A stretch of 53,765 nt of DNA from an uncultured Bacteroidota bacterium (lineage in GTDB: Bacteria; Bacteroidota; Bacteroidia; Chitinophagales; Chitinophagaceae): assembly GCA_902826165.1 (NCBI GenBank), contig CADEDV010000023.1, forward strand, positions 2,278 through 56,042, read 5' to 3'. This document shows positions 1 through 8,621 of this stretch, in pieces; positions within the stretch are counted from its first letter, which is position 1; each line of letters opens with the position of its first letter. The translations under genes and the position numbers were made by a program. The notes below the pieces were generated by a model. That model made no database searches, was not told the origin of the DNA, and saw nothing but the letters and a program-made list of their open reading frames with translations.

Positions 1-2
1 TG

Positions 3-878
3 GATCAAATGGCCAAAGTAAAAGCAGTGGTACCTGAAACTGTTTTTCCGCATGGCTATGCGATATTGAATGCTGATGATGACCTTGTGTATAAAATGAA
101 AGAGGATCTGAAATGCAATGTAGCTTTATTTAGCATGGATGAAAACAATCCAAGAATAAAAGCCCATTGTGGTGGCGGTGGATTAGCTACCGTATTTGAG
201 AATGGTTATGTCAGCATCATGAAGGGTAACTGGAAGATCAGGGTGATGCCGGTAAAAGATATTCCCCTCACCTATGAAGGAAAAGCGGTGCATAATATTG
301 CGAACTGTTTACCGGCGATACTGGCTACTTATTTATTCCGGGATATTACGATTGAAGATATCCGTTCAGCATTGGTATCTTTTGTTCCTTCCTCCACGCA
401 AACACCGGGAAGATTAAATTTCTTCCATTTCAAACAATTCACCATGCTGGCGGACTTTGCACATAACCCGCATGGACTGAAACTGCTTTGTGATTTTATC
501 AGCAAGCTGGATTACCCCACCCGCATCGGCGTTATTTCCGGTACCGGCGACCGGCGGGATGAAGACATCCGTGAACTGGGTGAAATATCGGCCCGTTATT
601 TTGATGAGATCATTATCCGTTGTGATAAAAATCTCCGTGGCCGCAGTGCCGATGAGATCATTCAATTATTACAGCAAGGGATTAATAGCGTAAACCCCGA
701 TATACCAACCGTCGTCATTCCTAACGAGGACCAGGCACTGGATTATATTTATGACAACCCCAAACAGGGAGCTTTATACACCATCATGTGTGATGTGGTG
801 GCAAGGGCATTGGACAAGATCAGGGAATTGAAGGAAAGGGAGGAAAGAGAAGGGATTTCGGCTTCACATCCGGCATAA
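3..878 (+). CDS. cphA: Cyanophycin synthetase-like Mur ligase, C-terminal part (5' truncated by window edge)
   Basis: The reading frame is open to the left edge, so the ATG at 9 is an internal Met and only the last ~291 residues are present. It matches the C-terminal Mur-ligase part of cyanophycin synthetase: DFAHNPHG (ligase-domain Asp/His motif) near residue 150 and GTGDRRDEDIRELG near residue 178, both typical of CphA. The family adds Asp and Arg to a cyanophycin (multi-L-arginyl-poly-L-aspartate) chain using ATP, in the cytoplasm. The N-terminal ATP-grasp half would lie upstream, outside the window. The tail after about residue 280 is Glu/Arg-rich and probably disordered. A related peptide ligase is possible; the GDRRDEDIR block makes CphA the best call. 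Confidence 0.83.
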   Translation, partial: DQMAKVKAVVPETVFPHGYAILNADDDLVYKMKEDLKCNVALFSMDENNPRIKAHCGGGGLATVFENGYVSIMKGNWKIRVMPVKDIPLTYEGKAVHNIANCLPAILATYLFRDITIEDIRSALVSFVPSSTQTPGRLNFFHFKQFTMLADFAHNPHGLKLLCDFISKLDYPTRIGVISGTGDRRDEDIRELGEISARYFDEIIIRCDKNLRGRSADEIIQLLQQGINSVNPDIPTVVIPNEDQALDYIYDNPKQGALYTIMCDVVARALDKIRELKEREEREGISASHPA

Positions 879-894
879 ATTCTTTTAAAAACCA

Positions 895-926
895 TTTGGG
901 AGGAAAGCCGGTTAGCCCTATTTTTG
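895..926 (+). promoter_or_regulatory. Bacteroidota-type promoter for tRNA-Gln
   Basis: TTTG at 895-898, then 20 nt, then TATTTTTG at 919-926. This fits the Bacteroidota sigma-A consensus TTTG-N19/20-TAnnTTTG. The tRNA starts 36 nt after the -7 box. This is one of the two best promoter matches in the window. Confidence 0.75.
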
Positions 927-931
927 CACTC

Positions 932-947
932 CCAATTGCGAAATTGG
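932..947 (+). repeat. Short inverted repeat in tRNA leader
   Basis: CCAATT, loop GCGA, AATTGG: a perfect 6-bp stem with a 4-nt loop between the promoter and the mature tRNA 5' end. It would form just upstream of the RNase P site in the precursor. Function unknown; it may simply be a leader hairpin. Confidence 0.5.
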
Positions 948-962
948 CTCTTTCAGAGTGAT

Positions 963-1033
963 TGACCCATGGTGTAACGGTAGCACTACAGATTTTGGTT
1001 CTGTCTGTTAAGGTTCGAATCCTTATGGGTCAA
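963..1033 (+). tRNA. tRNA-Gln (anticodon TTG)
   Basis: A cloverleaf can be drawn. Acceptor stem TGACCCA (963-969) pairs with TGGGTCA (1026-1032). Anticodon stem ACAGA/TCTGT encloses the loop TTTTGGT, anticodon TTG (reads CAA/CAG, Gln). The T-arm contains GGTTCGAATCC. The discriminator base is A at 1033 and no CCA is encoded. It reads Gln codons in translation. It has its own promoter upstream and a hairpin terminator directly downstream, so it looks like a single-gene transcript. Confidence 0.95.
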
Positions 1034-1037
1034 CAGA

Positions 1038-1066
1038 AACCCTCCCGCCGCTGGCGGGAGGGTTTT
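1038..1066. terminator. Bidirectional terminator between tRNA-Gln and rmlD
   Basis: A 12-bp GC-rich stem, AACCCTCCCGCC / GGCGGGAGGGTT with loop GCT, is followed by a T run on the + strand (1063-1066) and by TTT on the - strand. It ends 1 nt before the rmlD stop codon, so it can end both the tRNA transcript and the convergent polysaccharide operon. Confidence 0.9.
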
Positions 1067-1067
1067 A

Positions 1068-1931
1068 TCATTTTAGCCTTTCCAAACAAGTTGCCAGGCT
1101 TTTCTTCCAGCCTGGTATCGGCAGATCAAATGTTGCCATGATCTTTGACTTATCCAACACAGAATAGGCCGGTCTTTTGGCCGGGGTGGGATAAGCAGAA
1201 GTGGGAATAGCATTCACTCTACAATTACTGCCGCTCAGTTCTTTTATAGCGACCGCAAAATCATACCAGCTGATCACCCCTTCGTTACTGTAATTATAAA
1301 TACCCGCCTGCCATTTGCCGGAACTGATGATATGCAAAATAGCTGCGGCAAGATCAGCTGCATATGTGGGAGAACCGACCTGGTCACTAACCACATTCAG
1401 TTCTTCTCTTTCCTGCATCAGTTTGAGCATGGTCTTCACAAAATTCTTCCCGAATTCAGAATAAACCCAGGAAGTGCGGATGACGATACTATCCGGGTTT
1501 AAGCGAAAAGCCTGCTGCTCCCCTTCCAGTTTGGATGCACCATATACCGATTGCGGGTTCACCGGGTGATCTTCTTTATAAGGAACCGTGGCAGTACCAT
1601 CAAAAACATAATCGGTAGAGATATGAATAAAGCGGCAATTCTTCTCTTTGCAAACAGCCGCTAAAACACCCACTGCTTCCCCATTCACCTGGAAAGCTAA
1701 TTCCTTCTCCGATTCTGCCCGGTCAACAGCCGTATATGCTGCACAGTTAATTAAATAGGCGGGATGATAAGCGTTGAAGAAATTTCGGACCAGTTCAAAA
1801 TGATGGATCGGCAGGTCTTCTCTCGACAAGAACTGAAAGTCAAACTGCGGGAAAGAAGAGGACAATTGTTTCAGTTCTTTTCCCAACTGCCCGTTGGCAC
1901 CAGTCACTAATATTTTGACAGGATTGTTCAT
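1068..1931 (-). CDS. rmlD: dTDP-4-dehydrorhamnose reductase
   Basis: 287 residues, the usual RmlD length. This extended SDR enzyme reduces dTDP-4-keto-L-rhamnose to dTDP-L-rhamnose with NAD(P)H, the last step of the activated-rhamnose pathway, in the cytoplasm. Visible features: the Rossmann motif TGANGQLGKEL (residues 10-20), ISTDYVFDG near residue 105, the catalytic YGASKLEGE (Tyr-x-x-x-Lys) near residue 130, and RTSWVYSEFGKNFV. It is the last gene of the leftward operon and overlaps rmlC by 4 bp, which suggests translational coupling. Its stop codon lies against the terminator. rmlA and rmlB are not in this operon and must be encoded elsewhere if the pathway is complete. Confidence 0.93.
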   Translation of the reverse strand: MNNPVKILVTGANGQLGKELKQLSSSFPQFDFQFLSREDLPIHHFELVRNFFNAYHPAYLINCAAYTAVDRAESEKELAFQVNGEAVGVLAAVCKEKNCRFIHISTDYVFDGTATVPYKEDHPVNPQSVYGASKLEGEQQAFRLNPDSIVIRTSWVYSEFGKNFVKTMLKLMQEREELNVVSDQVGSPTYAADLAAAILHIISSGKWQAGIYNYSNEGVISWYDFAVAIKELSGSNCRVNAIPTSAYPTPAKRPAYSVLDKSKIMATFDLPIPGWKKSLATCLERLK

Positions 1932-2491
1932 TGGTTGTCGAAAACAAAACTATTCCTGGCATCACGTAATAAAGGCAGAACCGCATCTTTTTCAGAAATG
2001 ATCTCGCTGCCGGCAGGTACCTGCCAGTTGATACCCAGCGCAGGATCATTATAACTGATGCCCCCTTCACTTTCCTTATTGTAGAATGTATCGCATTTGT
2101 ATAACACTTCCGCTTTTTCACTCAGTACAGAAAATCCATGCGCAAAACCAGCCGGTATAAGCAGTTGTTTTTTATTCTCGGCAGATAGTTCGAGCATATA
2201 CGCTTTACCATAAGTAGGCGATCCTTTCCGGATATCAACAGCCACATCCAGTATAGTTCCTGATAACACTCTTACCAGTTTTGTTTGTGCATAGGGAGGC
2301 AGTTGAAAGTGCAAACCCCTGATCACCCCGTAAGAGGAAGAAGACTGGTTATCCTGTACAAAGCGGATAACCACACCTGCCTCCCGAAATGTGTTTTCGT
2401 TATACGATTCAAAAAAATAACCCCGGCTGTCGCCAAACACCCTTGGTTCAAAAACTAATAATCCTTTTATATCGGTGGCAATAAACGGCAT
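1928..2491 (-). CDS. rmlC: dTDP-4-dehydrorhamnose 3,5-epimerase
   Basis: 187 residues, a full-length RmlC. This cupin enzyme epimerises C3 and C5 of dTDP-4-keto-6-deoxyglucose to give the RmlD substrate. Typical motifs: EPRVFGDSRGYFFESYN near residue 15, FVQDNQSSS near residue 44, RGLHFQ with the active-site His near residue 60, AVDIRKGSPTYGK near residue 85, and IPAGFAHGFSVLS near residue 112. It lies 1 nt downstream of the nucleotide-sugar dehydrogenase gene and overlaps rmlD by 4 bp, within a tight operon. Confidence 0.94.
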   Translation of the reverse strand: MPFIATDIKGLLVFEPRVFGDSRGYFFESYNENTFREAGVVIRFVQDNQSSSSYGVIRGLHFQLPPYAQTKLVRVLSGTILDVAVDIRKGSPTYGKAYMLELSAENKKQLLIPAGFAHGFSVLSEKAEVLYKCDTFYNKESEGGISYNDPALGINWQVPAGSEIISEKDAVLPLLRDARNSFVFDNQ

Positions 2492-2492
2492 C

Positions 2493-3782
2493 TTATAAAC
2501 TCCAGTAGGTTCTGTTATTGATTTTATTCCGGAAAATACCCTTCAGGTCGGCTATCATCCCATGTGATTTGGTGATACCGGCAAAATAAGCATCATCTAA
2601 TGCTAAATAATCTTTGTGCGGCACTGTAACGATCACAGCGTCATAATCAGTACCCGGATTTTTTACCAACCCAAAACCATACTCATGCTGTAGTTCATCA
2701 GAATCTGCATGGGGATCTTCCACATCCACATTTACATAATAGGATTTCAGGGCTTTCACCACATCCGCCACTTTGGAATTGCGGATATCGCTTACATTTT
2801 CTTTGAAAGTGGCGCCCTTCACCAATACCTTGGATAATTTTACATCCCCTGAGTTTTTGATGATATGCTGCACCACGGTTTTGGCAACATACTTGGCCAT
2901 ATTGTCATTGATATTCCGGCCTGCAAGAATCACTTCCGCATCATAGCCCAGTTCACTGGCTTTATAGGTCAGGTAATAGGGATCAACACCAATACAGTGA
3001 CCACCCACCAAACCGGGTTGAAATTTCAGGAAATTCCATTTGGTACCTGCTGCTTCCAATACTTCATAGGTATTAATATTCATCATATTGAAAATGATGG
3101 ACAGCTCATTCATCAATGCAATATTGAGGTCTCGTTGTGTGTTCTCAATGATCTTGGCAGCTTCAGCGACTTTGATCGAAGAAGCCCTGTGCACTCCGGC
3201 AGCCACTACAAGCTCATACACTTTTGCGATTTGCTCGAGTGATTCAGCATCACAACCCGATACCACTTTTACAATGCTGGCCAGTGTATGATTTTTATCC
3301 CCCGGGTTGATCCGTTCAGGAGAATAGCCCAGTTTGAAATCGATGATATTCTTTAAGCCCGATAATTTTTCAATGATGGGCAGGCAATCATCTTCAGTAC
3401 AACCCGGGTACACCGTGGATTCAAAAACAACATAGTCGCCTTTCTTCACCACTTTACCAATTGTTTCCGATGCCTTTTGCACAGGTGTCAGATCAGGCAC
3501 ATTGTGTTCGTCAACCGGGGTAGGCACCGCTACAATAAAAAATTTGGCTTCCCGCAGTGTATCCAGTGAATTGGTGAAAGTGATATCACAGCCTTCAAAC
3601 GCTTCTTTTTCGAGTTCATTACTGGGATCAATACCGTTTTTCATCAGCTCAATTCTCTTCTCATTGATATCAAAACCGATGACTGATATTTTGCGGGCAA
3701 ATTCGAGGGCAATAGGGAGTCCTACATAACCTAATCCTATCACCGCTAGTTTTTCTTTCCGGTCAACTAATTCCTGGTACAT
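2493..3782 (-). CDS. UDP-N-acetylhexosamine 6-dehydrogenase (TviB/WbpO/WbpA-type)
   Basis: 429 residues. The UDP-glucose/GDP-mannose dehydrogenase family oxidises C6 of a nucleotide sugar to a uronic acid in two NAD+ steps. N-terminal Rossmann motif VIGLGYVGLPIA (residues 14-25); YSPERINPGDKNH near residue 178, characteristic of the TviB/VipA/WbpO branch; catalytic Cys in GGHCIGVDPYYL near residue 260; C-terminal UDP-binding domain containing FKENVSDIRNSK. Motifs suggest a UDP-GlcNAc or UDP-GalNAc substrate rather than UDP-glucose, but the exact sugar cannot be read from sequence. It is separated from uxs by 15 nt and from rmlC by 1 nt. A second, differently specialised dehydrogenase (ugd) sits two genes upstream. 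Confidence 0.85.
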   Translation of the reverse strand: MYQELVDRKEKLAVIGLGYVGLPIALEFARKISVIGFDINEKRIELMKNGIDPSNELEKEAFEGCDITFTNSLDTLREAKFFIVAVPTPVDEHNVPDLTPVQKASETIGKVVKKGDYVVFESTVYPGCTEDDCLPIIEKLSGLKNIIDFKLGYSPERINPGDKNHTLASIVKVVSGCDAESLEQIAKVYELVVAAGVHRASSIKVAEAAKIIENTQRDLNIALMNELSIIFNMMNINTYEVLEAAGTKWNFLKFQPGLVGGHCIGVDPYYLTYKASELGYDAEVILAGRNINDNMAKYVAKTVVQHIIKNSGDVKLSKVLVKGATFKENVSDIRNSKVADVVKALKSYYVNVDVEDPHADSDELQHEYGFGLVKNPGTDYDAVIVTVPHKDYLALDDAYFAGITKSHGMIADLKGIFRNKINNRTYWSL

Positions 3783-3797
3783 TGATTTATTGAATTT

Positions 3798-4781
3798 TTA
3801 TTTATTACTGATAAATTCTTTGGGTTGCTTATTCCATTCTTCCCGGGGAAGCGAACTGAAATAATCATATGTGATTTTTAGTCCTTCACTGCGGGAAACT
3901 TTCGGCTCCCACCCGAGAAGGGTTTTTGCTTTGGTAATATCCGGCTGCCGTTGCTTCGGGTCATCCACCGGCAATGGCTTATACACAATTTTTACTTTAT
4001 TCCCTGTTAAGGCCAATATCTCTTCTGCAAAATCTTTCAGGGAAATTTCGTTGGGGTTACCAATATTGACCGGCATAGTATAATCACTCAGCAACAACCT
4101 GTAAATACCATCCACGAGGTCATCCACATAACAAAAACTTCTTGTTTGTGATCCATCGCCAAATACAGTAAGATCCTCTCCCCTTAATGCCTGCCCGATA
4201 AATGCAGGTAAAGCTCTTCCATCGTTGAGCCGCATTCTCGGACCATAGGTATTGAATATCCTGACAATCCTTGTATCCACACCATGAAAAGTATGATAGG
4301 CTCTTGTGATCGATTCCATATATCGTTTGGCTTCATCATACACTCCTCTTGGACCGACAGGATTCACATTACCCCAGTATTCTTCTGTTTGCGGGTGCAC
4401 CAGCGGGTCACCATATACTTCACTGGTGGATGCCACCAGCATTCTTGCATTCTTTGCTTTGGCTAATCCCAAACAATTATGCGTACCCATCGCACCTACC
4501 TTTAAGGTTTGAATCGGAATTTTCAGGTAATCGATCGGGCTGGCGGGAGAAGCAAAATGCATGATATAATCCAGTTGTCCCGGAATATGAATGAACTTGG
4601 TAACATCATGATGATAAAATTCAAACTGCTCCAGTTTGAACAGGTGTTCAATATTTTTCAGGTCGCCGGTGATCAGGTTATCCATGCCGATAACATAAAA
4701 ACCTTCTTTGATGAAACGATCACAGAGATGTGATCCGAGAAAACCGGCTGCACCTGTTACAAGTACTCTTTTTTGTTGCAT
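3798..4781 (-). CDS. UDP-glucuronate decarboxylase (UDP-xylose synthase type)
   Basis: 327 residues. This extended SDR enzyme oxidises UDP-glucuronate at C4, decarboxylates it and normally reduces the 4-keto-pentose to UDP-xylose; NAD+ stays bound. Motifs: [14 protein letters not shown] (residues 11-24), [15 protein letters not shown] near residue 35, [13 protein letters not shown] near residue 75, STSEVYGDP near residue 118, catalytic YDEAKRYME near residue 148, [10 protein letters not shown] near residue 172. It follows ugd by 7 nt, so substrate maker and user are adjacent. ArnA-like release of the 4-keto-pentose for the neighbouring aminotransferase is an alternative outcome that sequence alone cannot exclude. 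Confidence 0.88.
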   Translation of the reverse strand: MQQKRVLVTGAAGFLGSHLCDRFIKEGFYVIGMDNLITGDLKNIEHLFKLEQFEFYHHDVTKFIHIPGQLDYIMHFASPASPIDYLKIPIQTLKVGAMGTHNCLGLAKAKNARMLVASTSEVYGDPLVHPQTEEYWGNVNPVGPRGVYDEAKRYMESITRAYHTFHGVDTRIVRIFNTYGPRMRLNDGRALPAFIGQALRGEDLTVFGDGSQTRSFCYVDDLVDGIYRLLLSDYTMPVNIGNPNEISLKDFAEEILALTGNKVKIVYKPLPVDDPKQRQPDITKAKTLLGWEPKVSRSEGLKITYDYFSSLPREEWNKQPKEFISNK

Positions 4782-4788
4782 GGATGAA

Positions 4789-6099
4789 TTAGTTTATGGT
4801 GGCTCTTCCTACGCTTTCGTAATGAAACCCGAGATCACGGATCATTCCCAGGTCAAATAAATTACGTCCGTCGAAGATAGCTTTGTTTTTAAGGCTGGTT
4901 ATGATCTTTGAAAAATCAGGGGTGCGGAATTCATTCCACTCGGTAGCAATGATCAGTGCATCTGCATTTTTTAAAGCAGCATACTGGTTCTCTGCATATT
5001 CAATTTTATCACCGATCATGGCTTTTACATTCTTCATGGCTTCCGGGTCAAATGAAGAAACCGTAGCTCCCGCTTTCGTCAGTTCTTCGATCATGTACAA
5101 AGCCGGTGCTTCCCGGATATCATCGGTATTGGGCTTGAAAGCAAGTCCCCATAAAGCAAAATGTTTTCCCTTCAGGTCATTATTAAAATATTTTTTGATC
5201 CCGGGCATCAGGTGCAGTTTCTGGTCTTCATTTACTTTCATCACTGCATTCAATATTTCAAAATCATATCCCACTTCTGCAGATGATCTTACCAATGCCT
5301 GCACATCTTTGGGAAAGCAGCTTCCGCCATAACCAATTCCGGGGAACAGGAAGCGTTTACCGATCCTGTCATCACTGCCGATACCGCGGCGCACCATATC
5401 CACATCAGCACCCAACTTTTCACAAAGCCGGGCAATCTCATTCATGAAAGAAATTTTAGCTGCCAGGAATGAGTTGGCTGCATACTTGGTCAGCTCGGCA
5501 GAACGTTCATCCATAAATATCACCGGGTTGCCCTGGCGCACAAAAGGCGCATACAAATCACCCATTAATTTCTTAGCTCTTTCAGAAGAAGTACCGATCA
5601 CCACCCGATCCGGTTTCATAAAATCTTCAACAGCTACTCCTTCTCTTAAAAATTCAGGGTTGCTGACCACATCAAAAGAAGTCTTTGCATTTTTGGCAAC
5701 GGCTGCATGTACTTTTTCAGCCGTACCAACAGGCACGGTGCTTTTATCAATGATGACTTTATAATCAGTAAGGATCTTTCCGAGGTCTTCGGCAACACCC
5801 AGCACATATTTCAGGTCAGCAGAACCATCTTCGCCCGGCGGTGTGGGCAATGCCAGGAAAATAACTTCAGCATCTTTCACGCCTGCTGCCAGGTCAGTGG
5901 TAAAATATAATCGTTCTTCTTTCAGGTTACGGAGAAATAATTTTTCAAGACCGGGTTCATAAATGGTGATCTCGCCATTCTTCAGCTTGTTTACCTTATT
6001 GCTGTCAATGTCAACGCAGGTGACATTGTTGCCTGTCTCGGCAAAGCAGGTTCCGGTTACAAGGCCTACATAGCCCGTTCCAACAACTGCAATTTTCAT
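4789..6099 (-). CDS. ugd: UDP-glucose 6-dehydrogenase
   Basis: 436 residues, standard for bacterial Ugd. It oxidises UDP-glucose to UDP-glucuronate with two NAD+. Motifs: [17 protein letters not shown] (residues 4-20), STVPVGT near residue 120, [15 protein letters not shown] near residue 146 with the conserved Glu, the catalytic Cys in [10 protein letters not shown] near residue 256, and [18 protein letters not shown] near residue 314. It feeds the UDP-glucuronate decarboxylase encoded 7 nt downstream. It lies 20 nt after the aminotransferase gene, in the same leftward operon. Confidence 0.94.
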   Translation of the reverse strand: MKIAVVGTGYVGLVTGTCFAETGNNVTCVDIDSNKVNKLKNGEITIYEPGLEKLFLRNLKEERLYFTTDLAAGVKDAEVIFLALPTPPGEDGSADLKYVLGVAEDLGKILTDYKVIIDKSTVPVGTAEKVHAAVAKNAKTSFDVVSNPEFLREGVAVEDFMKPDRVVIGTSSERAKKLMGDLYAPFVRQGNPVIFMDERSAELTKYAANSFLAAKISFMNEIARLCEKLGADVDMVRRGIGSDDRIGKRFLFPGIGYGGSCFPKDVQALVRSSAEVGYDFEILNAVMKVNEDQKLHLMPGIKKYFNNDLKGKHFALWGLAFKPNTDDIREAPALYMIEELTKAGATVSSFDPEAMKNVKAMIGDKIEYAENQYAALKNADALIIATEWNEFRTPDFSKIITSLKNKAIFDGRNLFDLGMIRDLGFHYESVGRATIN

Positions 6100-6119
6100 A
6101 GATTAATTTATTAAGTGGT

Positions 6120-7250
6120 TTATTGGTTTACGAATTCTATAATTGCTGAGCAGATATAATTCAGTTGCTCTTCATCCAGTTCTGTATGAATGGGGAAAGA
6201 GATCACTCTTTCCGTTAACCAATCCGTCACCGGCATCTCTTTGGAGGCCACATTAAACTGCTCAAACATCTTCTGCTTATGCCCCGGCACAGGGTAATAG
6301 ATCATTGCCGGTATCTTATGTTCTGCCAGGAATTCTTTCAATCCATTCCGGTTCACTCCTTCCAACAACACGGTATATTGATGAAAAACATGGCTGGAAT
6401 AAGCAGCCCGGTAAGGTGTGGTAATTTTAGGATTACCGGCAAAAGCATTATCATAAAAATCAGCAGCTTTTCTCCTTGCCACAGCATATTCGTCAAGGTG
6501 CTGCAGTTTGATATCCAGGATAGCAGCTTGTATAGAATCTAACCGGCTGTTACAACCGACAACATCATGATAATATTGCCTGCTTTGCCCGTGATTAGCC
6601 ACCATTTTCATTTTAGCAGCAAGCGCATCGTCGTTAGTAAATATAGCACCCCCATCGCCAAAAGCCCCCAGGTTTTTTGAAGGATAAAAAGAAGTGGCTC
6701 CGATATGCCCGATCGAACCGGTTTTCTTTTTAGTCCCGTCTGAAAAATTATAATCACAACCAATAGCCTGGGCATTATCTTCTATCACATAGAGGTTATG
6801 TTTTTGGGCAATCGCCATGATCTCTTCCATCGGTGCAGCATGGCCGTATAGATGCACAGGAACAATTGCTTTAGTCTTTGGCGTAATCGCTTTTTCAAGT
6901 GCCGCCGGATCCATACAAAATGTTTTGGCATCCACTTCCACGAAAACAGGAGTCAGTCGCAATAAGGCAATTACTTCTGTTGTGGCAATATAGGTAAAGG
7001 AAGGGGTGATCACTTCATCACCGGGTTGCAGGCCAAGGGCCATCATCGCTATTTGCAGGGCATCTGTTCCGTTGGCACAGGGAATAGTATGTTTGACACC
7101 AAGGTAAGAAGATAAAGAAGCCGCAAAATCATGCACCGGTTTCCCATTAATAAAAGCAGAACTCTCCATTACTTCCAGGACAGCTTTATCAACTTCCGAT
7201 TTAATTTTCTGGTACTGGGTTTTGGTATCAACCATCTGGATGGGCCGCAT
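6120..7250 (-). CDS. DegT/DnrJ/EryC1/StrS aminotransferase (nucleotide-sugar aminotransferase)
   Basis: 376 residues. This PLP enzyme family transfers an amino group, usually from glutamate, to a keto-sugar nucleotide. CANGTDALQIAMMALG near residue 58 binds PLP phosphate; VPVHLYGH near residue 130; EDNAQAIG near residue 157 holds the Asp that contacts the PLP nitrogen; the PLP lysine lies in FYPSKNLGAFGDGGA near residue 190; NSRLDSIQAA near residue 235. The layout is closest in my memory to WbpE/WlbC (UDP-3-keto-GlcNAcA aminotransferases), though an ArnB-like role on UDP-4-keto-pentose would fit the adjacent ugd and decarboxylase genes. It is the first gene of the operon; a -7 box at 7285-7278 lies 28 nt before its ATG. 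Confidence 0.87.
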   Translation of the reverse strand: MRPIQMVDTKTQYQKIKSEVDKAVLEVMESSAFINGKPVHDFAASLSSYLGVKHTIPCANGTDALQIAMMALGLQPGDEVITPSFTYIATTEVIALLRLTPVFVEVDAKTFCMDPAALEKAITPKTKAIVPVHLYGHAAPMEEIMAIAQKHNLYVIEDNAQAIGCDYNFSDGTKKKTGSIGHIGATSFYPSKNLGAFGDGGAIFTNDDALAAKMKMVANHGQSRQYYHDVVGCNSRLDSIQAAILDIKLQHLDEYAVARRKAADFYDNAFAGNPKITTPYRAAYSSHVFHQYTVLLEGVNRNGLKEFLAEHKIPAMIYYPVPGHKQKMFEQFNVASKEMPVTDWLTERVISFPIHTELDEEQLNYICSAIIEFVNQ

Positions 7251-7277
7251 GTGTGACTATTTGCATTAAAAGTGTCG

Positions 7278-7285
7278 CAAAAATA
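7278..7285 (-). promoter_or_regulatory. -7 promoter element of the nucleotide-sugar operon
   Basis: On the - strand this reads TATTTTTG (TAnnTTTG), 28 nt upstream of the aminotransferase ATG. No good TTG box was found at the expected distance, so only the -7 box is claimed. It lies back-to-back with the waaA -7 box at 7317-7324. Confidence 0.5.
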
Positions 7286-7316
7286 GTAAAATACAGGTAG
7301 TTTCCTTGAATGCTTT

Positions 7317-7324
7317 TACTTTTG
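7317..7324 (+). promoter_or_regulatory. -7 promoter element of waaA
   Basis: TACTTTTG (TAnnTTTG), 23 nt before the TTG start codon of waaA. A -33 box is not clear. The position agrees with a short leader and with the TTG start. Confidence 0.45.
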
Positions 7325-7346
7325 CCCGGTATTTAAAATCAATGGC

Positions 7347-8621
7347 TTGAGCGTCTTTTTCTACAATATATTTTTGTTGCTTTTCCGGCTGGGTACTCAC
7401 CTCGCTGCTCTCTTTAACCCAAAGGCTAAAAAATGGGTGAAAGGGCGAAGGGATATCTTCGAAAAACTGGAGGCTGCTATCCCGCCACAAGAGAAGATTG
7501 TTTGGATGCATTGTGCCTCCCTGGGCGAATTTGAACAAGGGCGGCCATTGCTGGAAAAAATGAAACTGCAATATCCTGCTCATAAATTCCTGCTGACTTT
7601 CTTCTCTCCCTCCGGTTATGAAGTAAGAAAAGATTATGATGGTGCCGACTGGGTTTTTTACCTGCCGCTAGATGGTCCCCGGAATGCCAAACGTTTTTTA
7701 GAGATCGTTCATCCATCGCTGGTCATCTTTGTGAAATACGAGTTCTGGTTTTACTACCTGAAAAAGGTCAAATACCGGAATATTCCCCTGATATTAGTTT
7801 CTGCGCTTTTCCGGGAAGACATGTCTTTTTTCAAATGGTATGGAGCCATGCAGCGAAAGATGTTGTCAAGATTTGATCATCTCTTCGTTCAGACAGCAAC
7901 ATCAAAAAAACTGATCGATGAGATCGGGCTTGCAAATATCTGCACTGTATCCGGCGATACGAGATTTGACAGGGTGATTGAGATTGCTGAGCAATTCAAA
8001 CCTGTTCCTGCCATTGAACAATTTGCCGGGAGCAGCAAGATCATTGTTGCCGGCAGCACCTGGCCGGAAGATGAGGAGGTCTTGCAGAAAGCGATTGCTA
8101 ATAACAGCATCCCTTCCTTAAAACTGATCCTCGCACCGCATGAGATCAATGAAAAGCACCTGGCAGAGATTGAAAAACTATTCCCCAATTCCATCCGCTA
8201 CTCACAACTACTGACTCCCGACTCCCGACTCCAGGCTTACAATTGCCTTATTATTGATAATGTGGGGATGTTATCAAAATTGTATAAATATGCCGATATC
8301 ACTTATATCGGCGGTGGTTTAAAAACAAATGGTGTTCATAATGTGCTGGAAGCTGCGGTGTATAACAAGATCGTTTTATTCGGGCCCTACTTTCACAAAT
8401 ACACAGAGGCAGTGGGACTGGTACAAGCAGGCGGTGCTATCTCTTTTGCTGATGAAAAGAAAGACGGCATATTGCTGCAGCAATTACTTGAAGCGTTGTT
8501 AACTGATAATGGCGAATACACATTCAGGTGCAGGGCAGCAGGAGATTTTGTACGATCCAACAAAGGAGCGACCCAAAAAATTCTTCAGTTTATTCAGGAG
8601 AAACGTCTTTTAACCAGCTGA
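7347..8621 (+). CDS. waaA: 3-deoxy-D-manno-octulosonic acid (Kdo) transferase
   Basis: 424 residues, the normal length. It transfers Kdo from CMP-Kdo to the lipid A precursor at the inner face of the cytoplasmic membrane (GT30 family). Seen: an N-terminal hydrophobic anchor (FFYNIFLLLFRLGTHLAAL), HCASLGEFEQGRPL near residue 55 with the catalytic Glu, FVKYEFWFYYL near residue 130, SGDTRFDRV near residue 205, AGSTWPEDEEVL near residue 233, and GGGLKTNGVHNVLEAA near residue 325. No in-frame ATG precedes the conserved region, so TTG at 7347 is taken as the start; the ATG at 7343 is in another frame and stops at once. It is divergent from the nucleotide-sugar operon and overlaps the next gene tail-to-tail by 28 bp. 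Confidence 0.92.
   Translation: MSVFFYNIFLLLFRLGTHLAALFNPKAKKWVKGRRDIFEKLEAAIPPQEKIVWMHCASLGEFEQGRPLLEKMKLQYPAHKFLLTFFSPSGYEVRKDYDGADWVFYLPLDGPRNAKRFLEIVHPSLVIFVKYEFWFYYLKKVKYRNIPLILVSALFREDMSFFKWYGAMQRKMLSRFDHLFVQTATSKKLIDEIGLANICTVSGDTRFDRVIEIAEQFKPVPAIEQFAGSSKIIVAGSTWPEDEEVLQKAIANNSIPSLKLILAPHEINEKHLAEIEKLFPNSIRYSQLLTPDSRLQAYNCLIIDNVGMLSKLYKYADITYIGGGLKTNGVHNVLEAAVYNKIVLFGPYFHKYTEAVGLVQAGGAISFADEKKDGILLQQLLEALLTDNGEYTFRCRAAGDFVRSNKGATQKILQFIQEKRLLTS

Noticed and set aside
4883-5332. A 149-codon + strand ORF within ugd
   Set aside because: It is the antisense shadow of a conserved catalytic gene with all motifs intact; the antisense protein has no known domain.
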